A stretch of DNA of 19,167 nucleotides, from the NCBI GenBank assembly GCA_964448935.1, contig CAYVBE010000066.1, forward strand, positions 1-19,167, written 5' to 3'. The position numbers and the translations under genes were made by a program. This stretch comes from CAYVBE01 sp964448935. GTDB taxonomy: Bacteria; Planctomycetota; Brocadiia; SM23-32. The first letter of the stretch is position 1. Each line of letters begins with the position of its first letter. Shown here piece after piece: positions 7,883-15,145 of the stretch. The notes under the pieces were generated by a model. That model made no database searches. It saw nothing but the letters and a program-made list of their open reading frames with translations, and was not told the origin of the DNA.

Positions 7883-8569
7883 TCACTCCTTGAATCGGTA
7901 GCCCACGCCTCGGACGGTCTCGATGTAATCCGCCGCGTCCCCCAGCTTCTTCCGCAGGGTGGCGATATGGAAATCCACGGAACGGTCAGTCACCGGATAG
8001 CCCTGGCCGCGCACGGCGTCAATGATCTGGTGCCGGGTGAACACCCACCCCGGCCGGCGGGCCAGGAAGTGCAGAATCCTGAACTCCGTGTAGGTCAGGT
8101 CCACCTCCTCGCCGTCCACCACCACCTCGTGCCGGCCGGGGTGGATCAGCACGTCGTGCGCCTCCACCGGCTGGCTCTCGTCCACGGGCTGGCGGCTTTT
8201 CCGCCGCAGCACGGCGCGTACGCGGGCGATCAGCACCTTGGGGCTGAACGGTTTGGTGATGTAGTCGTCCGCGCCAAGTTCCAGGCCGGCCACTATGTCC
8301 GACTCCTCACCCTTGGCCGTCAGCATGACAATGGGTATGCGGGCCGTTTCCGGATCGCCCTTCAGCCGCCGGCACACCTCCAGCCCGTCCAGGCCGGGCA
8401 GCAACAGGTCCAGCACAATCAGGTCGGGCCGCTCGGACCGGACCTCCCGCATTGCCTCCTCGCCCGTCTCCACGCAGATCGTCTCATAACCCTCGCGCTC
8501 CACGTGATGTCGCACCAGTTCGAGGATGTCCTCCTCGTCGTCCACCACCAGGATGGTTTCTTCCGGCAT
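7883..8569 (-). CDS. phoB: Phosphate-regulon response regulator PhoB (OmpR family)
   Basis: This 228-residue response regulator would activate pst and porin genes when phosphorylated by PhoR. The receiver domain has acidic D10/D11, phosphoacceptor D54 (IVLDLLLPG), T84 and K106 (TKPFSP), all conserved. The C-terminal winged-helix domain (about 135-228) includes the recognition helix region RSVDFHIATLRKKLG and ends in GVGYRFKE. The start at 8569 has GGGAG six bases upstream and gives a standard-length protein. A longer frame to 8773 would overlap the upstream hydrolase gene and add an unrelated N-terminus. The upstream gap (8570-8661) contains the palindrome GGTAC-N4-GTACC at 8600-8613 but no clear Pho box. 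Confidence 0.94.
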   Translation of the reverse strand: MPEETILVVDDEEDILELVRHHVEREGYETICVETGEEAMREVRSERPDLIVLDLLLPGLDGLEVCRRLKGDPETARIPIVMLTAKGEESDIVAGLELGADDYITKPFSPKVLIARVRAVLRRKSRQPVDESQPVEAHDVLIHPGRHEVVVDGEEVDLTYTEFRILHFLARRPGWVFTRHQIIDAVRGQGYPVTDRSVDFHIATLRKKLGDAADYIETVRGVGYRFKE

Positions 8570-8599
8570 ACCAATCTCCCAGTATGACCAGTTACAATT

Positions 8600-8613
8600 G
8601 GTACCAGTGTACC
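8600..8613. promoter_or_regulatory. Palindrome upstream of phoB
   Basis: GGTAC and GTACC are separated by CAGT, giving a symmetric site 31 bases before the phoB start. It could be an operator for a dimeric regulator, or chance. I could not identify a convincing -35/-10 pair for phoB in this gap. Confidence 0.25.
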
Positions 8614-8661
8614 CGCCGATGTTAGGCTGAGGTGAGAACTGCGTTTTAGTCTGTTGAGCCC

Positions 8662-10098
8662 CTAATCGGTGTAGATGCGTCCGAAGTAGGGGGTGAACCC
8701 GGCGGGGCCGGGGTATCCGTCCCAGAACCGGCACTCGGCCGGCCAATCCCCGCGCCCGCCGTCGCGCAGCCACCTCATCAGCGCCTGGTCCGTGCCCCGG
8801 CGCTCCAGTTCGTCCAGCGCGTCCCCGTGCAGCCTTTCCACCACGTCCGCATTGTGATCGGACACCTCATCATGCGAACCCAGGGGCGTCAGCCGGCTGT
8901 CCTCCGGCCTCGCGGCCACCTCCAGGCACCACTGCCGTGTGAAGGCAGTGAACAAGACACTGCCCTCCTCCTGTGACCAGCCGTCGGCCGACCGTCCACA
9001 CAAAGCCACTTCACGCCCTTCCGTATGCTCTGCAGCGGCCACCATGTCGTGCGAATCGAGCACCTCGGGCGTATCCACACCGGCCAGGCCCAGGACGGTG
9101 GCAAAGATGTCCTGCGGCTGCACGATGGCATCGCAGCGCCCCGTCGGACCGTCCGGAACACGCAGCAGCAGCGGCGTGTGGCCCTCGGGTTCCCGCACGG
9201 GCGCGCCTTTGCCGAATCGGCCGTAGTCCCCCACGTTGGTCCCGTGGTCGGAGGTCAGCAGCAGGGCCGTCCGCCCGGCCAGGCCGGTGGCGTCCAGCGT
9301 ATCCAGCAGGTCGCCCAGCCATCGGTCCACCCAGCTCACCTTCGCGGCGTAGGCGGCGGCCACCCGGTTCCGGGCGTCGGGGGTGATGTCGGCATCATTG
9401 CGGGCCACGAAGGACCGGGGGTCTATGCGGCCGTCGTAACCGGGGGTCTCATCGTACATCTTCATGAACTCGGGCGGTGCGTCCCAGGGCTCGTGCGGGT
9501 CAAAGCAGTCCAGCCACAGCAGAAATCTATCGCGGCTCTTGTTGTCCCTCAACCATTGCGAGGCGGTCAGGAACAGCTTCGCGCAGTTCCAGTCCCCCGG
9601 CTCGCGGCGCTCGCGGTTGGCGCGCGCGTAGCTTTGGAAGCCCGGCCAGCCGGAGGGCTGGCTTTCGGCGAAGTCGAACACCGGGTCCGGCGCCCAGTTG
9701 GGCGGCCATTCGGTCCGGTCGTCTATCCAGGGGCGGTCCACCTCCGCCCCCCTGACGAAAGTCCACGCGTGGAAGGGCCAGTCGAAGTTGTGCCCGCCGT
9801 TGACCAGGTGCGGGGTGTCGTGGATGAGCTGCGTGCAGTAGCCGGCATCCTTGAGCAGTTCCGGAAAGGTCAGCGCATCGTGCCGCAGGGGCTGCCAGGG
9901 GCGGAACGGCCCCCCGTAGCGCCCGGTCAGGACGTCGGTTCGGTGCGGGATGGTGGGGAAGCTGGCGGCGAAACTGAAGTCGAAAACCAACGATTCGGCG
10001 GCCAGCCGGTCCATGTTGGGCGTCCGGATCCAATCGTTGCCGTACGCACCCAGATAGTCGTGGCGCAGAGTGTCAACGACTACGATCACCAGGTTCAT
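8662..10098 (-). CDS. Sulfatase-fold (alkaline phosphatase superfamily) hydrolase with Thr at the nucleophile position
   Basis: The 478-residue protein has the sulfatase core. It opens with MNLVIVVVDTLRHDYLG (metal ligand D9) and contains LTGRYG after the active-site segment. It also has DPHEPW (H202), the metal-binding TSDHG (D284, H285) and a GKGAPVREPEGHTP region (Lys297, His307). The active-site motif, normally C/S-x-P-x-R where Cys or Ser becomes formylglycine, here reads T-I-P-H-R (49-53), so formylglycine cannot form. Thr is the nucleophile in NPP-type phosphodiesterases of the same superfamily, so phosphoester or phosphodiester hydrolysis is a fair alternative to sulfatase activity. 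No signal peptide is seen, implying a cytoplasmic enzyme. The start at 10098 has GGAG upstream and follows a good promoter. The gene lies directly upstream of phoB on the same strand. Confidence 0.85.
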   Translation of the reverse strand: MNLVIVVVDTLRHDYLGAYGNDWIRTPNMDRLAAESLVFDFSFAASFPTIPHRTDVLTGRYGGPFRPWQPLRHDALTFPELLKDAGYCTQLIHDTPHLVNGGHNFDWPFHAWTFVRGAEVDRPWIDDRTEWPPNWAPDPVFDFAESQPSGWPGFQSYARANRERREPGDWNCAKLFLTASQWLRDNKSRDRFLLWLDCFDPHEPWDAPPEFMKMYDETPGYDGRIDPRSFVARNDADITPDARNRVAAAYAAKVSWVDRWLGDLLDTLDATGLAGRTALLLTSDHGTNVGDYGRFGKGAPVREPEGHTPLLLRVPDGPTGRCDAIVQPQDIFATVLGLAGVDTPEVLDSHDMVAAAEHTEGREVALCGRSADGWSQEEGSVLFTAFTRQWCLEVAARPEDSRLTPLGSHDEVSDHNADVVERLHGDALDELERRGTDQALMRWLRDGGRGDWPAECRFWDGYPGPAGFTPYFGRIYTD

Positions 10099-10154
10099 GC
10101 CTTCGCTCCGTGTCCGGGGGATATCGAAAGGCGAACTATCCACGGTCACGGAGG

Positions 10155-10183
10155 ATGCTACGCGAAACACGGCGCACCGTCAA
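10155..10183 (-). promoter_or_regulatory. Sigma-70-like promoter of the sulfatase-fold hydrolase gene
   Basis: On the minus strand TTGACG (10183-10178) and TAGCAT (10160-10155) are 17 bases apart, matching the consensus at 5/6 and 4/6 positions. Transcription would start near 10148, about 50 bases before the ATG at 10098. This excludes the longer in-frame start at 10170. Confidence 0.5.
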
Positions 10184-10185
10184 AG

Positions 10186-10207
10186 ACCCGGACGCCCGAC
10201 CCCGGGT
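10186..10207 (-). terminator. Possible terminator hairpin after the triple-XRE gene
   Basis: ACCCGG and CCGGGT form a 6-bp stem around a 10-base loop, starting 18 bases after the stop of the XRE gene, followed by CTTTG. The stem is short and the T-run weak; it also abuts the -35 element of the next gene. Confidence 0.25.
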
Positions 10208-10224
10208 AGGAAACGCCCGGTGGT

Positions 10225-11082
10225 TTACTGCAGTTCCCGCAGCTTCTCCAGGTTCGCTGCGCGGGGCTCGCTACGACCGGTCTCCCAATTGGAAATTGTG
10301 TTTGCCGATACCCCGAGCCGTTCTGCGAACTCACCCTGTGACAGTTCCAGCCCGTCCCTTATGGCCCGGATACCCTCGGGCGACATCTCCTCCCCGCTCT
10401 CCTCGGAGCTGCCCTGCGGCTTCCCGTTCTTTACGGGGCGACCCAGGCGTTCCGCCACTTCCCCACGCGTTAACTCGCTCAGTTCAACGAGTGCTTTTCG
10501 GTTTTCCCGCCCCGGTTCGGTCTTGCCGGTCTCCCAAGAGGTAACGGAGCCGCCGGAGACACCCAGCAGTTGGGCCAGTTCCGCCTGCGTAAGGCCCAGC
10601 TTACCTCGCAACCGCTTGATCCACTCCGGATCGAGCGAGGCCGGCACGTGCTCGCGCCCCAGGGCTTCGTCCACCTCTTCCAGGTCCATCTCGCGCAGGG
10701 TTATAATGCGCGCCTGGTTGTTCTTGCGCGGGCGCGACTTGCCGGTCTCCCACGCGGTAACCGTCACCGGGGAGACGTCCAGCAACCTGGCCAGCTCTTC
10801 CTGGGTCAGGTCAAAACGCCGCCGCATGCTCTTCAACGTCCGCGTCGTCACGCGGGACTTCTCCACCTCCTCCTCTTCGGCCGGCGGCACGTCCATTCTC
10901 TCGCGCCTGGCGGCCATCAGCTCATTGACGTCTCCGCGAAGTTCCTCCACGGACCTCTCCAGGTCGCGCAGTCTCTTGCCCATGTCGCGAACCCGGTCGG
11001 GCAGATTGCCCAGCACTTCGCGCGCCGCGCGCCGGCCGTGATAATAGATCAAGTCCCGGAGCGCGTCCTCAACTTTTCCCAT
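10225..11082 (-). CDS. Transcriptional regulator with three tandem XRE-type helix-turn-helix domains
   Basis: The 285-residue protein starts with a conserved-looking helical segment (MGKVEDALRDLIYYHGRR), then a probable coiled coil (about 30-60) and an acidic linker. Three XRE/HTH_3 domains follow, at about 80-133, 152-203 and 236-285. Each has the same pattern: L-[TS]-Q-x-E-[LF]-A-x-[LR]-L, then V-S, then S/T-x-W-E-T-G-[KR]. The WETG motifs fall at 111, 183 and 266. The protein should bind DNA at extended or repeated operators; its targets are unknown. There is no sensor or enzymatic domain. ATG at 11082 has GGGAG about ten bases upstream. It precedes the hydrolase and phoB genes on the same strand, but the hydrolase has its own promoter, so a functional tie to the Pho genes is only suggested. 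Confidence 0.88.
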   Translation of the reverse strand: MGKVEDALRDLIYYHGRRAAREVLGNLPDRVRDMGKRLRDLERSVEELRGDVNELMAARRERMDVPPAEEEEVEKSRVTTRTLKSMRRRFDLTQEELARLLDVSPVTVTAWETGKSRPRKNNQARIITLREMDLEEVDEALGREHVPASLDPEWIKRLRGKLGLTQAELAQLLGVSGGSVTSWETGKTEPGRENRKALVELSELTRGEVAERLGRPVKNGKPQGSSEESGEEMSPEGIRAIRDGLELSQGEFAERLGVSANTISNWETGRSEPRAANLEKLRELQ

Positions 11083-11227
11083 TTTTCCACTCTCCCATTC
11101 GCCTTCCGGTCAGCAGTCCCAACCGCTCCCCAAATGCCGCCGCCCGTGTGGCGAGCAGCACTACGTGCCTGCCTCCCGTTCCCAAAAAACAGCCAACCCA
11201 AATGAAAACCCCCACAGACCTTGTCCA

Positions 11228-11256
11228 AGTATACCGATGTGGAACCAGATATGCAA
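11228..11256 (-). promoter_or_regulatory. Candidate promoter of the triple-XRE gene with a long leader
   Basis: Minus-strand TTGCAT (11256-11251) and TATACT (11233-11228) are 17 bases apart; the -10 matches 5/6 and the -35 only 3/6. It lies just after the stop of the metallophosphoesterase gene and would give a leader of about 140 bases. The leader contains a T6 tract but no hairpin I could define. Confidence 0.4.
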
Positions 11257-11271
11257 CTACGTAATTCTACT

Positions 11272-11907
11272 TTATTGGCCACCACACGGATTCCGCGATT
11301 CACCCGTCTGCGGCGGGGCCGGTCCGGGTTTATGCCGGGCACTCTCAGCGGTCCTGCCGTTCCCTCCGTCCTCCCACCGCGCCATGCGGTGGCCGTAGAC
11401 CCCCATCACCCGTGTCGGCCCCAGGCGTGTCTCTGCATCCGTGTGCTGGTGCCCATGAAAGAACAGGCACGGCCGGTGTGTAACGATGTAACGGCGAAAC
11501 GCGGCGAAGCCCCGGTGCACGTGCGGGTCTCCCTCGTGGATGCCAGCCGGGCAATTGTGGGCCACGAAGACGTCCACCGCCGGCATCTCGCCCAACAGCG
11601 CTTCCACTTCCGCGTCCTCGTACAGATAATGCCCGCGCGGCTTGTAACGCCGGCAGCCGTTGAAGCCGCCGATCCGGATTCCGCGGAACGGCTCGCAGTG
11701 GAGATGCACGTCAATGATGGGCGGCCGGAACAGTCCCCTCGGATCGTGGTTGCCTTTCACGGCGAACACCGCGTCACAGCCGAAGGCGTCGGCCGCCTCC
11801 AGGATCACCTCGTCCATCACGTCTCCACAGGAGAGCAGGGCATCCGCGCTGCCCCGGCCGCCCCGCCAGCGCAGGTCGTCAATGTCCGCCAGAACGAGCA
11901 GGTCCAT
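11272..11907 (-). CDS. Calcineurin-like metallophosphoesterase
   Basis: This is a 211-residue cytoplasmic phosphoesterase with the family's metal-binding blocks in order: ADID (7-10), GDVMD (28-32), GNHD (52-55), AHNCP (116-120) and FHGHQH (150-155). The first block is normally D-x-H; here it is D-x-D, so one metal ligand is changed from His to Asp. The last ~35 residues (after MARWED) are Gly/Pro/Arg-rich and look disordered. GGGAG lies a few bases before the ATG at 11907. It is divergent from the MFS gene and upstream of the triple-XRE gene on the same strand. The substrate is unknown; small phosphodiesterases of this kind act on cyclic nucleotides, nucleotides or phosphoesters. Confidence 0.85.
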   Translation of the reverse strand: MDLLVLADIDDLRWRGGRGSADALLSCGDVMDEVILEAADAFGCDAVFAVKGNHDPRGLFRPPIIDVHLHCEPFRGIRIGGFNGCRRYKPRGHYLYEDAEVEALLGEMPAVDVFVAHNCPAGIHEGDPHVHRGFAAFRRYIVTHRPCLFFHGHQHTDAETRLGPTRVMGVYGHRMARWEDGGNGRTAESARHKPGPAPPQTGESRNPCGGQ

Positions 11908-11995
11908 GTCGCTCCCGTCTCAAGTGATGTTACACTCCCACATTTTCCGCTGAGACCCCGACCGGTGCAAACGACTGCGGATATGGGCGGGGCGC

Positions 11996-12024
11996 TTTAC
12001 GGGGCTGGCGGGGCATGGTATTAT
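11996..12024 (+). promoter_or_regulatory. Promoter of the MFS transporter gene
   Basis: TTTACG (11996-12001) and TATTAT (12019-12024) are 17 bases apart, matching consensus at 4/6 and 5/6. The transcript would begin near 12031, about 45 bases before the ATG at 12076. This supports that ATG over longer in-frame starts that lie upstream of or within the promoter. Confidence 0.5.
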
Positions 12025-12075
12025 CCGCGCTTCGTCAACCCGAACTTCCCCTTGCTACCGCTCCCCGACCGACCC

Positions 12076-13320
12076 ATGGCAGCGCGCTACCTGAAAAGAA
12101 ACTGTGTCTTTCACATACTGGACGGCATCTTCTTCTTTGCCGCACTGACCATCCTGAGCCGCCAGGTTTTGATCCCTCAGATGATCGCGGAACTCACCGA
12201 CTCCGAGCTGCTTCTGGGGCTGGTGCCGTTGGTCTTCTCGTTGGGCATTCTGGTGCCTCAGGCATTTCACGCAAAAAACGTGGAAGGGCTGCCTTACAAG
12301 AAGCGGCGTGTCCTGCTCTGTGCGTGCATTCAGCGGGTCGGCTGGCTGTTGCTGCTTCTCTCCATGTTCTTCTTCTGGCGGACGCCACACAGTCTGGTGG
12401 TCCTGTTCGTGGCCCTGGGCCTCTCCGCGCTGGGCTCGGGCCTCATAATACCGGTCTGGACGGACTGGTTCGCCAAGACCACACCCGATGGGCTGTGGGG
12501 AAAGCTATTGGGCGCCCGGCGCGCCATGGCAGGACCCCTGGGCATTGCGGCAGGCCTGTTCCTGATCCCGCCGGTCATGACCCACTTCCCCGCTCCTGCG
12601 CGCTACAGGATACTGACCGGCATTGCCATCGGCTTCTACGCCCTCTCCATCCTGATGGTGGCAATGGTGAAGGAAGACGAGCAGCCCGGTCTGCCCAACC
12701 ACCGCGCCACGCCCTGGGGCGACTACTTCAAGAACCTGGCCCGCATCCTGTTCCGCCGCCGGGATTTCCGCCGATTCATGATCGCCTCGCAGCTCCTCGG
12801 CGTGCCCGTGGTGGTCATGATGACCTTCCTGGCCAAATACGGGCTCACGTGGGGGCCGGCGGACGACGCGGTCAGCGGCACCTTCACGTTGTTCTTTTTC
12901 GGCGCCTCCGCCCTGGGCGGACTGGTCGGCGGAGTTTTCAGCGACAGGGCAGGGCCGGTGCCGGTGCTGCGGGTGCTGCCCGGGGTGGTCATCGCCTCGG
13001 CCGGGCTGGCCTGCATCTCGCAGCACACGGCGGTGGTCTCGGGCGCATTTGCGCTGCTCGGGTTCGCCTTCGGCGCCCTGCTGGTCGTGCGCCTGCCGGC
13101 GGTGTTTTTGTATGCCGGTCCGGAGCGGCGGCCCAGCTACGCGGCGGTTTCGTTCATGTTCTTGGGCCTGGGCAACGCGCTCACGCCCGTGACGGCCGGC
13201 GCCCTGCTGGACGTCGGCCTGCTGACTTTCCGGAGCATGTTCGTGGCCTGCGCGGTGCTGGCGGCGGCCGGCTCGGCGGTCTTCTTCACAGTCGCCCGGC
13301 CCCGGCCGCACACGACATGA
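12076..13320 (+). CDS. MFS-type membrane transporter
   Basis: The 414-residue integral membrane protein has roughly 10-12 hydrophobic helices in two halves. They are split by a central hydrophilic loop with basic and acidic residues (VKEDEQPGLPNHR... ILFRRRDFRRF). A motif-A-like GGVFSDRAG appears in the second half, typical of major facilitator proteins. The first helix begins right after MAARYLKRN. The substrate cannot be inferred. No clear Shine-Dalgarno sequence precedes the ATG at 12076, but the promoter position and start of homology-like sequence favour it. An open frame extends upstream to 11221 opposite the metallophosphoesterase gene and is not considered coding. It converges with the enolase-superfamily gene, with only 7 bases between the stops. 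Confidence 0.85.
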   Translation: MAARYLKRNCVFHILDGIFFFAALTILSRQVLIPQMIAELTDSELLLGLVPLVFSLGILVPQAFHAKNVEGLPYKKRRVLLCACIQRVGWLLLLLSMFFFWRTPHSLVVLFVALGLSALGSGLIIPVWTDWFAKTTPDGLWGKLLGARRAMAGPLGIAAGLFLIPPVMTHFPAPARYRILTGIAIGFYALSILMVAMVKEDEQPGLPNHRATPWGDYFKNLARILFRRRDFRRFMIASQLLGVPVVVMMTFLAKYGLTWGPADDAVSGTFTLFFFGASALGGLVGGVFSDRAGPVPVLRVLPGVVIASAGLACISQHTAVVSGAFALLGFAFGALLVVRLPAVFLYAGPERRPSYAAVSFMFLGLGNALTPVTAGALLDVGLLTFRSMFVACAVLAAAGSAVFFTVARPRPHTT

Positions 13321-13327
13321 GGGCGGC

Positions 13328-14737
13328 TCATTCGGAAAAGGCCGCCGGCTCCGGCAACTCGCGCTCCTGCGGGGCAGCGCCGTAGCCGAAACCCGCTCCG
13401 ATCAGACTGCTCAGGTCCACTTGCCCATTGCGCCGCTTGTACAGGCCCGGGTGCGCCCGCGCCTCGGGGCGCGATGCCTCCGGGTAGAACTGCATCGCGT
13501 TTGTCTCCACCCCCATGATGGTGCCGGCGTGCGCCGCCAGCAAACAGTGCGGCACCTGCGCCAGCATGGGATTGGTCAGGTCCTGCACCATCAGGGTCAT
13601 TCCGTGCGCCCGCGCCCAGCACAGGCTCAGCAGTGCCCCCGTCTGCGTCTTGCAGGTCTTCAGCGCCGCCCCGGTCCATCCCAGGCGCCGTCCCAGCCGG
13701 ATAAGTCGCCAGTTGTGGCAGCTCTCGTCCATGAACAGCGGCTTACGGGCGGAAACGCCGTGCACGTCAATGCAGTGTGCCTCCAGATCGTAGGGGAACG
13801 GCTGCTCCACGTAGAGTATCATTGCATAGATGCGCGGCTCCTCGTGCATGAGCCGGTCCAGGACCGCGTTCACGTAGGCGGGATCCTGCACGGTGCAGTT
13901 GAAGTCGCTGCTCAGCCAGTGCGCGCCCTCCTCCACGGCCATCCTGCCCACCTTCACCAGCCGGGCATAATCCCACTCGGCGTCGTCGCCGCGCAGTTTG
14001 ACCTTCAGGCACTTCAGTCCGTCCTCCCGTATCCAATCCCGCAGCAGCACGGGATAGTCGTCGTTCGGTTCGTCTCCGGTCAGTTCGGAGGCGTCAACCG
14101 GGTCCTTCCCCCCCACCAGGTGCCACGCGGGCAGCCGGTCCGGGCGGTCTGCCACCAGGAAATCTTCGGGGTAAGCACCGTCGAAAGAGACGTCGGCATC
14201 CGCCGCAGGATCGAGGAACGCCCCCAGGTCACGGTTCATCCAATCCGGACCATAGGTCCGATACACGGGCACGTTATGCAGCACGCCGTAAGCGTCGTGC
14301 AGCGCGATGTCGAAGGCGGAGCAGCAGACCAGCGCCGCCAGCCACGGCATCGGCTCCCGGCCCGGTCGGGATGCGTTGAACTCCTCCAGCAGAGCCGGCA
14401 GCGCCTCCTCCTGAAAAGCCCATCCCACCTCCACCGGGTGGCCCAAGCAATCGTAGTCCCCCCAGGCCCCGATCAGCCGCCGGGTGAACTCCGTCAGGGC
14501 ATCGTGTCGCTCCGCATAGCTCACACTGGAGGGCCAGACCCACTGCACGCTGAGGGGGGTCTCCCCCCAGCCCTCGGCCCTGCGGCCATCGGCGGTCTCC
14601 ACGGTCAGGCGCACCCGCGCGCAGGTCACGTGGGTCAGCGTCTCCGGTCCGAACTTCAGCGGCACCCGCGTCTCCACGGGTATGAAGTACAGCGCCGCCC
14701 CAACGGGCCACACGTCCGTACGCTCGCCTGCGGGCAT
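13328..14737 (-). CDS. Enolase-superfamily enzyme (mandelate racemase/muconate lactonizing type)
   Basis: The 469-residue protein has the catalytic layout of the MLE-like branch of the enolase superfamily. It contains the KxK base at K245/K247 (LKVKL), metal ligands D278 (SSDFN), E311 (VEQPFP) and D337 (MDES), and a second lysine near K360/K363 (LKTCKTQTG). Such enzymes abstract a proton alpha to a carboxylate, giving racemisation, dehydration or cycloisomerisation. The substrate here is unknown. It is longer than the usual 350-400 residues, with an insertion around 180-235 ahead of the barrel lysines. The C-terminus ends in a Pro/Glu-rich tail. ATG at 14737 has AAGGGG upstream. The gene follows the CooT-like gene by 39 bases on the same strand, so they are probably co-transcribed. 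Confidence 0.87.
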   Translation of the reverse strand: MPAGERTDVWPVGAALYFIPVETRVPLKFGPETLTHVTCARVRLTVETADGRRAEGWGETPLSVQWVWPSSVSYAERHDALTEFTRRLIGAWGDYDCLGHPVEVGWAFQEEALPALLEEFNASRPGREPMPWLAALVCCSAFDIALHDAYGVLHNVPVYRTYGPDWMNRDLGAFLDPAADADVSFDGAYPEDFLVADRPDRLPAWHLVGGKDPVDASELTGDEPNDDYPVLLRDWIREDGLKCLKVKLRGDDAEWDYARLVKVGRMAVEEGAHWLSSDFNCTVQDPAYVNAVLDRLMHEEPRIYAMILYVEQPFPYDLEAHCIDVHGVSARKPLFMDESCHNWRLIRLGRRLGWTGAALKTCKTQTGALLSLCWARAHGMTLMVQDLTNPMLAQVPHCLLAAHAGTIMGVETNAMQFYPEASRPEARAHPGLYKRRNGQVDLSSLIGAGFGYGAAPQERELPEPAAFSE

Positions 14738-14776
14738 CGTGCTGCCCCTTGTCGGCAGGTAGAAGGCAAACGCAAC

Positions 14777-14977
14777 CTACTCGGCGCCGGTCACCGGCTC
14801 CACCACGATGTGATGGCTCACAAGGTCGGCATACTTGACGCACGCCCGGATCTGCTGCTGCTGACCGTCCAGGTTCTTCAGCAGCAGGCCGTCTTCGGTC
14901 TCTTCGATCCAGCTCACGTCCTTCATCAGCAGCGATTCGCCCTCACCTTCCACCACGTAGACGTCCGATTGACACAT
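14777..14977 (-). CDS. CooT-like small nickel-binding protein
   Basis: The 66-residue protein begins MCQSDVYVVEG and contains the short beta-rich pattern (LMKDVSWIE, GLLLKNLDG, IRACVKYADLVSHHIVVEP) typical of the CooT family. In characterised CooT the Cys at position 2 binds nickel for carbon monoxide dehydrogenase maturation; that Cys is present. Older annotations call this family predicted RNA-binding. No CO dehydrogenase gene is in the window, so the partner enzyme is unknown. The start at 14977 is fixed by GGGAGG eight bases upstream and a TATAAT-bearing promoter at 15021-15048. A longer open frame running upstream to 15760 lies opposite psd and is not coding. It heads an apparent operon with the enolase-superfamily gene. 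Confidence 0.8.
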   Translation of the reverse strand: MCQSDVYVVEGEGESLLMKDVSWIEETEDGLLLKNLDGQQQQIRACVKYADLVSHHIVVEPVTGAE

Positions 14978-15020
14978 GGGTGTGTCCTCCCTGCAGAGGT
15001 CTGATGTGCGTCCGATCGCG

Positions 15021-15048
15021 ATTATAGCACACAGCGCCTCCGCGTAAA
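15021..15048 (-). promoter_or_regulatory. Promoter of the cooT-like/enolase-superfamily operon
   Basis: Minus-strand TTTACG (15048-15043) and a perfect TATAAT (15026-15021) are 16 bases apart. The transcript would start near 15014, about 37 bases before the ATG at 14977. Confidence 0.6.
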
Positions 15049-15071
15049 CCCGCTCGGCCGGGACCACCTGC

Positions 15072-15100
15072 TTGACATATGGCATCCTCTCCGCCATACT
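15072..15100 (+). promoter_or_regulatory. Promoter of psd
   Basis: A perfect TTGACA (15072-15077) and CATACT (15095-15100, 4/6) are 17 bases apart. The predicted transcript start near 15107 gives a leader of about 39 bases before the TTG start of psd, supporting that unusual start codon. It is back-to-back with the cooT promoter, with 23 bases between the two -35 elements. Confidence 0.55.
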
Positions 15101-15145
15101 CGGGCGCACGGGACGAACCTGCACAAGCCTGCGAGGTCCGGACGC

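Noticed and set aside
6179..8587. An 802-codon open frame on the plus strand opposite phoR and phoB
   Set aside because: It is a mirror of the high-GC codon bias of phoB/phoR. It has low-complexity His/Arg/Gly/Pro-rich translation and no domain motifs.
9025..10209. A 394-codon plus-strand frame opposite the sulfatase-fold gene
   Set aside because: The minus strand carries catalytic motifs in order; the plus frame has none.
11049..11342. A 97-codon minus-strand frame between the metallophosphoesterase and XRE genes
   Set aside because: It overlaps both neighbours and crosses the candidate promoter, with no ribosome site seen.
11221..12075. N-terminal extension of the MFS frame back to 11221
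   Set aside because: It lies opposite the metallophosphoesterase gene and upstream of the MFS promoter; the membrane protein sequence begins only after 12076.
13421..15004. A 527-codon plus-strand frame opposite the enolase-superfamily and cooT-like genes
   Set aside because: The minus strand shows metal and lysine motifs; the plus frame is Val/His/Arg-rich without motifs.
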